Source of the DNA: an uncultured Actinomycetes bacterium
GTDB lineage: Bacteria > Actinomycetota > Thermoleophilia > Gaiellales > F1-60-MAGs149
Assembly (NCBI GenBank): GCA_903847495.1
Contig: CAINDT010000492.1
Span: 1 to 6,100, forward strand
Direction: 5' to 3'
DNA length: 6,100 nt
This document shows, in pieces, positions 1 to 6,100 of the stretch. The position numbers and the translations under genes are program-made. Position 1 is the first letter of the stretch. Every line of letters begins with the position of its first letter. A model generated the notes under the pieces. The model did no database searches. It saw nothing but the letters and a program-made list of their open reading frames with translations, and was not told the DNA's origin.

Positions 1-699
1 CTGCGGAGCTTCCGCACGGGCGAGGCCGACCGCGTGGTGCACCTGCTGACGCCGGCGGGGCGCGTCAACGTGATCGCCAAGGGCGCGCGCAAGACGACCG
101 CGAAAATGGGCGCACGGCTCGAGCCGATGACGCGCATCGAGGCGATGATCCAACCGGGCAAGGGCGACCTCGCCACGATCACGGGCGCCCACGTGCTCTG
201 GTCAGGTGACGATCTGCGGCGCGACCCGGTTCGCGTGCTGGCGGCGACGGGAGGGATCGAGGCGATCGTGCGCCTGTTTCCCGAGCCCGAGCCGGATCAG
301 CGCCTGTTCGACGGGCTGGCGCGCTACCTCGTGGCGATGACGGAGCCGTTGGGCGAGGACGTCCGTGTCGGTGCCGACGTGCTGACGCTCGCCTTCGTGC
401 TGAAGCTGCTGGCGCTGGCGGGCTGGCGTCCGGAGGTCGCGGCCTGCGTCGGGTGCGGTGGCGCGGTCGAGGTGTACGACGCCGCGGCGGGCTGCGCGTT
501 CTGCGCATCCTGTGGGAGCGGCATCCCACTGGATCAGGGTTCCGCGAACGCGGCGACGCGTCTGCTCGGCGAGCCGCTCGGCGGCCTGCTCGAATTGCCC
601 GCCGCCCAGCGCACCGCGATCGCACGGCTCTGCCGGGCGACGGCGCAGGAGCACGGCGACGTGCGCCTCTCGCTGCTCGGTCAGCCCGTTACGGGATGA
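1..699 (+). CDS. recO: DNA repair protein RecO, 5'-truncated by window edge
   Basis: RecO works in the RecF pathway of recombinational repair: it binds single-stranded DNA and SSB-coated DNA, and with RecR helps load RecA and anneal strands in the cytoplasm. The reading frame is open from base 1, and the first residues (LRSFRTGEADRVVHLLT) match the conserved N-terminal OB-fold stretch of the family, followed by VIAKGARK and a GARLEP segment. The GTG codons at 34 and 37 are therefore internal, and the true start lies roughly ten codons before the window. The C-terminal half has the zinc-finger cysteines CVGC (residues 149-152 counted from base 1) and CAFCASC (165-171). The 232 visible residues plus the missing start give about the usual length of 240-250. 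The TGA stop lies inside the last codons of the convergent dehydrogenase gene, an 11-base overlap. Identification is by family motifs and supported by the recO-glyQ-glyS order. Confidence 0.93.
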   Translation: MRSFRTGEADRVVHLLTPAGRVNVIAKGARKTTAKMGARLEPMTRIEAMIQPGKGDLATITGAHVLWSGDDLRRDPVRVLAATGGIEAIVRLFPEPEPDQRLFDGLARYLVAMTEPLGEDVRVGADVLTLAFVLKLLALAGWRPEVAACVGCGGAVEVYDAAAGCAFCASCGSGIPLDQGSANAATRLLGEPLGGLLELPAAQRTAIARLCRATAQEHGDVRLSLLGQPVTG

Positions 700-1786
700 G
701 GCGCGAGAGGGCGCCCTTCTGGCTGATTAGCCAGAGCTCGCCTGCCTCGTCCTGTCCGATGGCCGTCAGGCGCGGCACCTTGAGGCCGGTGTCGACGAGT
801 TTGGGATCCTTGCGGAGGATCGAGAAGATGCGGCCGCTGCAGGCGTCGCCGAACACGTACATGCTGCGCAGCTTGCGAATCGTCTTGCCGCGGTAGACGT
901 TGCCGGCGACGGGCGCGCACCCGAACGCCGAGCCGTACGTCGTGACGGGCGTGATCAGCGTGCCCGGCGTCGGCTGGGGCTTGTACTTGGCGGTGCCGTC
1001 GAAGGCGCTCCAGCCGAAGTTGGGCAGGACAGGCGCGGGGTTCGGCACCCAGTCGACCTCCTGATTGCCGCCCTGGCTCGAATCGACCAGCCACAGGCTG
1101 CCCGTCCGCGTGTCGAAGGAGAAGTGGGGGTTGCGAACGCCCATCGCCCACACGCTGGGAGCGCCGGCGGTGGCGTCGGGGAACGGGTTGGACGACGGGA
1201 TCGCGAATGGCGTACCGCCGTTCACGTCGACCCGCAGGACCTTGCCGAGCAGCGTATAGGGGTTCTGCGCACGATTGCCGGGATCGCCGCCGGCACCACC
1301 ATCGCCCATGCCGACGTAGAGGAACCCGTCCGGACCGAAGGCGAGCTGTCCGCCGTTGTGGTTGGCGTAGGGCTGGCGGATCGACCACAGCACGGTCGCC
1401 GTACCCTTGAGGAAGTGGTCGTTGCGCCCCTTCTTGAAGCGCACGATCTGGGTGTCACCCGCGACGTCGGTGTACGCGACGAAGACGAAGCCATTCTCCT
1501 TGTAGCCCGGGCTGTAGGCGAGGCCGAGCAGACCGCGCTCCGCGCCGGACTGGCCGACGCGATCGGTGAGGTCCGCCAGCTTGCGGACCTTGCCCTTGAC
1601 GACAGCCGCGACCACGCCGTTTCGCTGGGCGACCACCGGGTTCGGGTTGCCCGGCCGGAACGTCAGCACCGTCGGGTCCTTGAGGCCCGTTGCGGTCGTC
1701 GACAGCGACAACGCACCGGCGGCAGGGGTCAGCGTCGCCAGGAGGGCGAGAGCGACAGCGGGGAGGAACAGGCGTGCGTAGTGCAC
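689..1786 (-). CDS. Secreted PQQ-dependent sugar dehydrogenase family protein (glucose/sorbosone dehydrogenase-like)
   Basis: This is a 365-residue six-bladed beta-propeller protein of the glucose/sorbosone dehydrogenase family; characterised members oxidise sugars outside the membrane using pyrroloquinoline quinone, but many homologues have unknown substrates. Seen in the sequence: a signal peptide (residues 1 to about 25, hydrophobic core LFLPAVALALLATL, likely cleavage after AGA, no lipobox cysteine); GLLGLAYSPGY (85-95); HNGGQLAFGPDG (143-154), where His143 aligns by motif with the catalytic histidine of soluble glucose dehydrogenase; GDGGAGGD (161-168); LGKVLRVD (180-187); GVRNPHFSFD (216-225), holding the conserved arginine; and NFGWSAFDG (256-264). 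Cys290 and Cys316 are the only cysteines and could form a disulfide. The frame stays open back to 2041, but only the GTG at 1786 puts the signal peptide at the N terminus and avoids overlap with glyQ. A TGAGG lies just upstream with very short spacing. The stop TAA overlaps the end of recO. Substrate unknown. Confidence 0.88.
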   Translation of the reverse strand: MHYARLFLPAVALALLATLTPAAGALSLSTTATGLKDPTVLTFRPGNPNPVVAQRNGVVAAVVKGKVRKLADLTDRVGQSGAERGLLGLAYSPGYKENGFVFVAYTDVAGDTQIVRFKKGRNDHFLKGTATVLWSIRQPYANHNGGQLAFGPDGFLYVGMGDGGAGGDPGNRAQNPYTLLGKVLRVDVNGGTPFAIPSSNPFPDATAGAPSVWAMGVRNPHFSFDTRTGSLWLVDSSQGGNQEVDWVPNPAPVLPNFGWSAFDGTAKYKPQPTPGTLITPVTTYGSAFGCAPVAGNVYRGKTIRKLRSMYVFGDACSGRIFSILRKDPKLVDTGLKVPRLTAIGQDEAGELWLISQKGALSRLIP

Positions 1787-1850
1787 CGCCTCAGGGTATC
1801 CCCGGTTCCGGCGGGGCGTCCGGAGGGCGGGAGTCGGTAGCCTTCTGAAC
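1787..1850. promoter_or_regulatory. Divergent intergenic region, presumed promoters for dehydrogenase gene (-) and glyQ operon (+)
   Basis: These 64 bases are the only non-coding DNA in the window and separate two genes transcribed away from each other, so by position they should contain or adjoin both start sites. I see no convincing -10/-35 pair on either strand. Two small overlapping inverted repeats are present: CCCCG/CGGGG (1800-1804 and 1812-1816, 7-base loop) and TCCGG/CCGGA (1807-1811 and 1820-1824, 8-base loop); they are mutually exclusive and may simply reflect base composition. No T-box leader is visible, and the space is too short for a typical one. GGAGG at 1822-1826 is about 24 bases from the glyQ GTG, too far for a normal ribosome binding site. 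Confidence 0.4.
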
Positions 1851-2717
1851 GTGTCGACCGATCTGGCAGCCAAGACCTTCCAGGACCTGATCCTGCGCCT
1901 CCAGGCGTTCTGGGCGGCGGAGGGGTGCGCGATCGTGCAGCCGTACCACACGGAGGTTGGTGCGGGCACGATGAATCCGGCGACAATCCTGCGCTGCCTC
2001 GGGCCCGAGCCGTGGTCCACGGCGTACGTCGAGCCCAGCATCCGCCCGACGGACGGCCGCTACGCGGAGAACCCGTATCGCCTCCAGCACTACTACCAGT
2101 TCCAAGTGCTGATCAAGCCGTCGCCCGCTGATATCCAGGAGTCGTATCTGCGGTCGCTCGCCGCGATCGGCATCGAGGCGGCCGCGCACGACATCCGCTT
2201 CGTGGAGGACAACTGGGAGGCGCCGACGCTCGGCGCGTGGGGCACGGGCTGGGAGGTGTGGCTTGACGGCATGGAGGTCACGCAGTTCACGTACTTCCAG
2301 CAGGCGGGCGGCATCGACTGCGATCCGATCTCCGTCGAGATCACCTACGGCCTCGAGCGCCTCGCGATGTACCTGCAGGGCGTCGACTCGTGCTGGGACC
2401 TCCAGTGGGCACCCGGCATCACCTATGCGGATGTGCACGCTCGCGGTGAGCGCGAGTGGAGCGCCTACAACTTCGAGGTCGCCGACGTGCCCGGTCTGGT
2501 GCGCGCGTTCGATCATCACGAGGCCGAGTGCGGCCGCTGTCTCGAAGCCGGGCTGCCCGTGCCGGCCTACGACCAGGTGCTGAAGTGCTCGCACGCGTTC
2601 AACCAGCTCGACGCGCGCGGCGCGATCTCGGTGACGGAGCGCGTCGCCTACATCGGTCGCGTCCGCGCTCTCGCGCGCGCCGTGTCGCACGCTTATCTGG
2701 GAATCGAGCTGTCATGA
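1851..2717 (+). CDS. glyQ: Glycine--tRNA ligase alpha subunit
   Basis: GlyQ is the catalytic (class II aminoacyl-tRNA synthetase) subunit of the alpha2beta2 glycyl-tRNA synthetase; it activates glycine with ATP and charges tRNA-Gly together with GlyS. The 288 residues match the family almost end to end: TFQDLILRLQAFW (9-21), VGAGTMNPATILR (36-48), the motif 2 region EPSIRPTDGRYAENPYRLQ (61-79), IRFVEDNWEAPTLGAWGTGW (115-134), EVTQFTYFQQAGG (142-154), motif 3 GLERLAMYLQGVDS (167-180), and the C-terminal LDARGAISVTER (253-264). The length is slightly below the E. coli protein (about 300). The GTG at 1851 gives the usual short N-terminal extension before TFQDLIL; no other ATG, GTG or TTG lies in frame in the short space upstream. 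There is no clear ribosome binding site at normal spacing, so leaderless or weak initiation is possible. The stop overlaps the glyS start by 4 bases. Confidence 0.97.
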   Translation: MSTDLAAKTFQDLILRLQAFWAAEGCAIVQPYHTEVGAGTMNPATILRCLGPEPWSTAYVEPSIRPTDGRYAENPYRLQHYYQFQVLIKPSPADIQESYLRSLAAIGIEAAAHDIRFVEDNWEAPTLGAWGTGWEVWLDGMEVTQFTYFQQAGGIDCDPISVEITYGLERLAMYLQGVDSCWDLQWAPGITYADVHARGEREWSAYNFEVADVPGLVRAFDHHEAECGRCLEAGLPVPAYDQVLKCSHAFNQLDARGAISVTERVAYIGRVRALARAVSHAYLGIELS

Positions 2718-4774
2718 CGCAGTCGCTGCTGATCGAGCTGGGCTGTGAGGAGCTGCCGGCGAACGCCTGCCGTGTCGCGGAGCGCGAAGCCGGCCCCACG
2801 ATCGAGAAGCTGCTTGCGGACCGTCGCCTTGCGCCGACGTCGGTCGAGACGTTCGTCACGCCGCGCCGTATCGCCGTGATCGCCGAGGGCGTGCCGTCGG
2901 AGGCGCCCGCTGAGACGCTCACGCACACGGGACCGCCCGAGAAGGCGGCCAAGGACGATGCTGGCACCTGGACGAAGGCCGCGGAGGGCTTCGCCCGCAA
3001 GCACGGTCTCACGCCCGAGCAACTCGAGGTGCGTGACGGGCTGATGACCGCCACGGTCACGTCGCCGGCCGAGCCGCTCGCTGCGCATGCACAGGCGCTC
3101 GTCGACGGCCTGATCGAAGGCCTGCAGATGCCCAAGAACATGCGCTGGGGCACGGGCACGCTGCGCTTCTCGCGCCCGATTCGCACGCTGATCGTCATGC
3201 ACGGCGACACGGTGCTGCCCGCCGAAGTCCAAGGCGTGCAGAGTGGGCGCATAACACGCGGCCATCGCCTGCTCCGCCCCGAGTTCGAGGTGACCAGCGT
3301 CGATGACTGGGCCGTCGATCTCGGTGGCGCGGGTGTCGGCGTCCGCACCGCCGACCGCCGCGAGGTGATCGAGGCGCTGCTCCTGTCGAGCGCCAAGGCA
3401 CACGATGCGACCTGGGAAGACCCGGCCAACGTGCTTAACGAGGTTGTGTATCTCGTCGAGTGGCCGCGCGTGCTCGACGGTTCGATCAGCGAGCGTCATC
3501 TCGCGCTGCCCGAGCGCGTGCTGATCACCGCTATGCAGTCGCACCAGCGCTACCTGCCGCTGCGAGGTGCCACAGGCACGCTGCGCCCGGCGTTCTTGAC
3601 CGTCGTCAACTCGCATCCCGATGCCGACGCCACCGTGCGCGCCGGGAACGAGCGCGTCCTCGCCGGACGCCTCGATGACGCCGTCTTCTCGCTCGAGAAG
3701 GACCGCGCGCGGGGCATCGAGGCGATGGCCGAGGAACTTGGCCGCATCACGTTCCACCAGCGTCTTGGCACGCTCGCCGATCGCACGGCACGCCTGATGG
3801 CGCTCGTGGAGATCCTCGCGGACGCTGCCGGCATTGCGGGCGATGATCGCGCGCACGCCGTTGAGGCGGCCCGTCTGGCCAAGGCGGATCTCGCCTCGAC
3901 GCTCGTCGGTGAGTTCGCAGAGCTGCAGGGGGAGACGGGCATGGAGTACGCGCGTGCCGCCGGCAAGCCCGAGGGTGTCGCCGTCGCCATCCGCGAGCAG
4001 TACCAGCCCGACGGCGCAGGGCGCCCGCTACCCGAGACCGTGCCGGGCGCACTACTGGCGCTGGCCGATCGCTTCGACCAGCTCGTGGGTGTAGTCGCCA
4101 TTGGCGAGCGCCCGACGGGCTCGCGTGATCCCTACGCGCTGCGCCGTGCTGCTGCCGGCATCGTGGAGATCCAGGCGCGATACGGACTCACGCTTGATCT
4201 GCCACATCTCGTCGCGCAGGCGCATGCGCTGCTGGTCGGCCAGAGCGCCGACCTCGAGCTCGATCTCGAGGCAACGCAGGAGATCGTCGTGCCGTTCATC
4301 CTCGACCGCGTCGATCAGGCGCTCGGCGACGCGGGCGTGCCGGTCGATGTCCAGCGCGCCGCACGTGGTGCAGGCAGTGTCGATCCTGCGCGCCACGCCG
4401 CCATCGCCCGTGCACTGCACGCTGCGGCCGACGCGCCGGAGCTGGCGGCCACGCATGCGGCGGTCACCCGTTGCAGCCGTATCGCTGAGAAGGAGCAGGC
4501 TGCCGACGCGCTCGACGCCGCACTCTTCCAGGAGTCGGCCGAGACCACCCTTTCCGAGGCGATCGCCGCGATCGGTCCGCGCATTGCCGCCGAGCAGGAC
4601 CCCGCCGCTGCACTGCGCATCGCCGCCGAGCTCGCACCCGCGGTTGATGGTCTCTTCGACGGCGTGATGGTGCTCGCCGACGATCCGCACGTGCGCGCCA
4701 ACCGCGTACGGCTTCTGCGTGACGCGCTCGCCGCGTTCGCGCCTGTCGGAGATCTCACCCAGCTGCAGCGATGA
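2714..4774 (+). CDS. glyS: Glycine--tRNA ligase beta subunit
   Basis: GlyS is the large tRNA-recognising subunit of heterotetrameric glycyl-tRNA synthetase and is needed with GlyQ for charging tRNA-Gly in the cytoplasm. The 686-residue length fits the family (E. coli about 689). Visible features: the N-terminal LLIELGCEELPA (5-16), FVTPRRIAV (47-55), MRWGTGTLRFSRPIRTL (143-159), the SHQRYLPL segment (276-283), the central HD-like-domain stretch AKADLASTLVGEFAELQG (389-406), PTGSRDPYALRRAAAGI (467-483), and a C-terminal DALR-type anticodon-binding region with VDGLFDGVMVLADD (644-657) and NRVRLLRD (663-670). The frame is open further upstream to 2456, but the ATG at 2714 gives the conserved N terminus and overlaps the glyQ stop as ATGA, so GlyQ and GlyS, which work in equal amounts, are probably translationally coupled. 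Only a weak GGGA (2699-2702) precedes it. The stop overlaps the next gene in the same way. Confidence 0.97.
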   Translation: MTQSLLIELGCEELPANACRVAEREAGPTIEKLLADRRLAPTSVETFVTPRRIAVIAEGVPSEAPAETLTHTGPPEKAAKDDAGTWTKAAEGFARKHGLTPEQLEVRDGLMTATVTSPAEPLAAHAQALVDGLIEGLQMPKNMRWGTGTLRFSRPIRTLIVMHGDTVLPAEVQGVQSGRITRGHRLLRPEFEVTSVDDWAVDLGGAGVGVRTADRREVIEALLLSSAKAHDATWEDPANVLNEVVYLVEWPRVLDGSISERHLALPERVLITAMQSHQRYLPLRGATGTLRPAFLTVVNSHPDADATVRAGNERVLAGRLDDAVFSLEKDRARGIEAMAEELGRITFHQRLGTLADRTARLMALVEILADAAGIAGDDRAHAVEAARLAKADLASTLVGEFAELQGETGMEYARAAGKPEGVAVAIREQYQPDGAGRPLPETVPGALLALADRFDQLVGVVAIGERPTGSRDPYALRRAAAGIVEIQARYGLTLDLPHLVAQAHALLVGQSADLELDLEATQEIVVPFILDRVDQALGDAGVPVDVQRAARGAGSVDPARHAAIARALHAAADAPELAATHAAVTRCSRIAEKEQAADALDAALFQESAETTLSEAIAAIGPRIAAEQDPAAALRIAAELAPAVDGLFDGVMVLADDPHVRANRVRLLRDALAAFAPVGDLTQLQR

Positions 4775-5616
4775 GCAACGCCCCCGTCGAGATCCACATC
4801 ATCTCGGACTCCACAGGCGATACCGCCTCGCGCGTGGCGCGCGCCGCGCAGGCTCAGTTCTCGTCGTCGCCGGTCAGCATCGTGCGCCATCCGCGTGTGA
4901 CCACCGTGGCCGGGCTGCAGGCCGTGTTCGCGAAGCTGAGCGGCCAGGCCCGCACGACGGTGTTCTTCACGCTGATTGATCGCGATCTCCGGCAGCAGGC
5001 GACCGAGCTGTGCGAGCTGCACGGCCTACCGGGCTGCGATCTGCTCGGCGCGCCGCTCGAGGCGCTCCAGCAGGCCTCAGGCGACGAAGCCGAGCTGGTG
5101 CCGGGCCGCCCCGTGGCGCTCGAGATGGACTACTTCAAGCGCGTTGCGGCAATGGAGTTCGCCGTCAAGCACGACGATGGCCTCTCGGGCGAGGGACTCA
5201 ACGAGGCCGACATCGTGATCGTCGGCGTCTCGCGCACCGGCAAGACGCCGCTCTCGATGTACCTCGGCTACCTCGGCTACAAGACGGCGAACACGCCGCT
5301 CGTCCCCGGCGTCGAGCCGCCCGCGCAGCTGTTTCGCGTCGATCGCTCGAAGATCGTCGGTCTGACGATTGACCCCGAGCGGCTGCAGCGCATCCGCGGA
5401 CGGCGTCTGCGTGCCATGGGCGGTCGCGCGCGCGACAGTTACGCCGATCTTGCCAAGATCCTCGAGGAGATCGACGACTGCACGAGCGTCTTCCGCAAGC
5501 TCGGCTGCCCCGTCATCGACGTCTCGAACCTCGCGGTCGAGGAGTCGGCTCTGCGGGTCATAAACTTGGTCGAGGAGCGCTCCCGCGCCGAAGGAGATAC
5601 CGATGGCCTTTCATGA
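4771..5616 (+). CDS. Pyruvate, phosphate dikinase regulatory protein (bifunctional serine/threonine kinase and phosphorylase)
   Basis: Members of this family (DUF299, kinase-PPPase) switch pyruvate phosphate dikinase or PEP synthase off by ADP-dependent phosphorylation of an active-site threonine, and on again by Pi-dependent dephosphorylation, thereby controlling pyruvate/PEP interconversion. The 281 residues show the N-terminal IISDSTGDTA (10-19), YFKRVAAMEFAVKHDDG (121-137), a P-loop GVSRTGKTP (152-160), NTPLVPGVEPP (174-184), KIVGLTIDPERL (194-205) and the C-terminal FRKLGCPVIDVSN (241-253). The VPGVEPP and GLTIDPE segments resemble the PPDK-regulating branch more than the E. coli PEP synthase regulator PpsR, but the target is inferred. 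The ATG at 4771 overlaps the glyS stop as ATGA; the nearest GGAG (4748-4751) is too far for normal initiation, suggesting translation by coupling. B. subtilis has the homologue yqfL shortly after glyS, so the setting is conserved. No ppdK is visible within the window. Confidence 0.93.
   Translation: MSNAPVEIHIISDSTGDTASRVARAAQAQFSSSPVSIVRHPRVTTVAGLQAVFAKLSGQARTTVFFTLIDRDLRQQATELCELHGLPGCDLLGAPLEALQQASGDEAELVPGRPVALEMDYFKRVAAMEFAVKHDDGLSGEGLNEADIVIVGVSRTGKTPLSMYLGYLGYKTANTPLVPGVEPPAQLFRVDRSKIVGLTIDPERLQRIRGRRLRAMGGRARDSYADLAKILEEIDDCTSVFRKLGCPVIDVSNLAVEESALRVINLVEERSRAEGDTDGLS
5591..5596 (+). promoter_or_regulatory. Ribosome binding site of pdxH
   Basis: AAGGAG ends 6 bases before the ATG at 5603 and lies inside the last codons of the preceding regulator gene. 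It is the best Shine-Dalgarno match at any start in this window; it fixes the pdxH start and suggests that this gene is initiated independently, although it overlaps the gene before it. Confidence 0.75.
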
Positions 5617-6100
5617 GATGCGCGTCGCCTATCGCAACGGCGAGCTGGCCGAGAAGGCCGCCGGCAACAACCCGATCGAGCTCTTCCTGTCGTGGATCGG
5701 AACGGCCCGCGGTTCGGGTGCGATCCTCGAGCCGAACGCGATGACGCTCGCGACCGTGGACGAGCAGGGGCGTCCCGTCGCACGCATGGTGCTGCTGAAG
5801 GAGGTCGAGGACGATGGCTCGTTCGTCTTCTACACCAACCGCGCGGGGCGCAAGGGTCGCGAGCTCGCGGCCAACCCGTTCGCGTCGCTCGTCTTCTGGT
5901 GGGAGCCGCTCGAGCGACAGGTGCGCATCGAGGGCGCCGTCACCGAGACATCGGCCGACGACACCGCGGCCTACTTCGCCACCCGTCCGCGCGAGAGCCG
6001 CATCGGCGCCTGGGCGTCGAATCAGAGCGAGGAGGTCGCCGACCGCGCGGCGCTGGAGCAGCGCTTCGCCGAAGCCGACGCCGCGCATCCTGGTGACGAC
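5603..6100 (+). CDS. pdxH: Pyridoxamine/pyridoxine 5'-phosphate oxidase, 3'-truncated by window edge
   Basis: PdxH is an FMN enzyme of the cytoplasm that oxidises pyridoxine or pyridoxamine 5'-phosphate with oxygen to pyridoxal 5'-phosphate, the last step of vitamin B6 synthesis or salvage. The visible 166 residues match the family in order: MRVAYRNGEL (6-15), PIELFLSWI (24-32), AMTLATVDEQGRP (46-58), the FMN-binding RMVLLK (61-66), FVFYTNRAGRKGREL (74-88), ERQVRIEG (104-111), YFATRPRESRIGAWASNQS (124-142) with the Tyr124, Arg128 and Ser132 positions that contact substrate phosphate in E. coli PdxH, and an LEQRF helix (151-155). Since the E. coli protein has 218 residues, about 50 residues, including the conserved C-terminal substrate-binding part, lie beyond the edge. 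The start overlaps the regulator gene by 14 bases in another frame. It may share the glyQ transcript. Confidence 0.95.
   Translation, partial: MAFHEMRVAYRNGELAEKAAGNNPIELFLSWIGTARGSGAILEPNAMTLATVDEQGRPVARMVLLKEVEDDGSFVFYTNRAGRKGRELAANPFASLVFWWEPLERQVRIEGAVTETSADDTAAYFATRPRESRIGAWASNQSEEVADRAALEQRFAEADAAHPGDD

Noticed and set aside
708..717. Palindrome AGGGCGCCCT near the recO stop, considered as a terminator
   Set aside because: It has no loop and no T-run on either strand, and lies within the dehydrogenase coding region.
1124..1840. 238-codon open frame on the + strand opposite the dehydrogenase
   Set aside because: Antisense to a gene with clear family motifs; no domain or signal recognised.
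1600..1850. Possible T-box riboswitch upstream of glyQ
   Set aside because: No match to the conserved T-box sequence was found, and most of the space needed is dehydrogenase coding sequence.
1787..2041. N-terminal extension of the - strand dehydrogenase frame by 85 codons, starting at 2041
   Set aside because: It would overlap the start of glyQ by 191 bases, and would bury the clear signal peptide that begins at 1786.
1791..2690. 299-codon open frame on the - strand opposite glyQ
   Set aside because: It mirrors glyQ codon structure, has no recognisable domain, and spans the divergent promoter space.
2456..2713. Upstream extension of the glyS frame to 2456
   Set aside because: The translation is arginine-rich with no family similarity and lies inside glyQ; the conserved GlyS N terminus starts at 2714.
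2693..3856. 387-codon open frame on the - strand opposite glyS
   Set aside because: Frame-shadow of a GC-rich gene: composition is arginine- and alanine-heavy, no recognisable domain, and it is fully antisense to a well-conserved gene.
4252..4271. Inverted repeat CCTCGAG/CTCGAGG with a 6-base spacer inside glyS
   Set aside because: It follows from the repeated codons for Asp-Leu-Glu in the protein and is best explained by coding.

Overview
The window is ordinary bacterial chromosome: densely packed, strongly G+C-rich (with many G/C third codon positions), and holding five protein genes with almost no non-coding DNA. Four run on the + strand: the end of recO, then glyQ, glyS and a PPDK-type regulatory protein gene, followed by the start of pdxH at the right edge. 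One gene, a secreted PQQ-type sugar dehydrogenase homologue, runs on the - strand between recO and glyQ. No RNA genes, mobile elements, CRISPR arrays or long repeats were seen.

Organism: the G+C content, GTG starts and protein flavour suggest a high-GC bacterium. A deep-branching actinobacterium (for example Thermoleophilia) is a reasonable guess, because such lineages are thought to keep the two-subunit glycyl-tRNA synthetase, whereas most familiar Actinobacteria use the single-chain form. This is inference and no marker in the window proves it. The gene order recO-glyQ-glyS-(PPDK regulator) matches the known Bacillus subtilis order recO-glyQ-glyS-ccpN-yqfL, so the backbone looks like an old conserved housekeeping cluster, here without ccpN and with a reversed gene inserted.

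Layout: positions 1-699 hold recO, lacking its first few codons. Positions 689-1786 on the - strand hold the dehydrogenase, whose stop overlaps the recO stop tail to tail. Positions 1787-1850 are the only intergenic space (64 bases) and must serve both divergent genes. Positions 1851-5616 are glyQ, glyS and the regulator, each joined to the next by a 4-base ATGA stop/start overlap, which indicates one translationally coupled operon. From 5603 pdxH begins, overlapping the regulator by 14 bases but with its own good ribosome binding site, and runs off the window.

Function: the operon combines glycine charging of tRNA (GlyQ plus GlyS), reversible control of pyruvate phosphate dikinase, and synthesis of pyridoxal phosphate; RecO belongs to recombinational repair. 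The dehydrogenase is exported and appears unrelated in function to its neighbours. I found no convincing previously undescribed system; the points worth a second look are contextual (the inserted reversed gene, the tight overlaps, the missing ppdK, and small sequence deviations).
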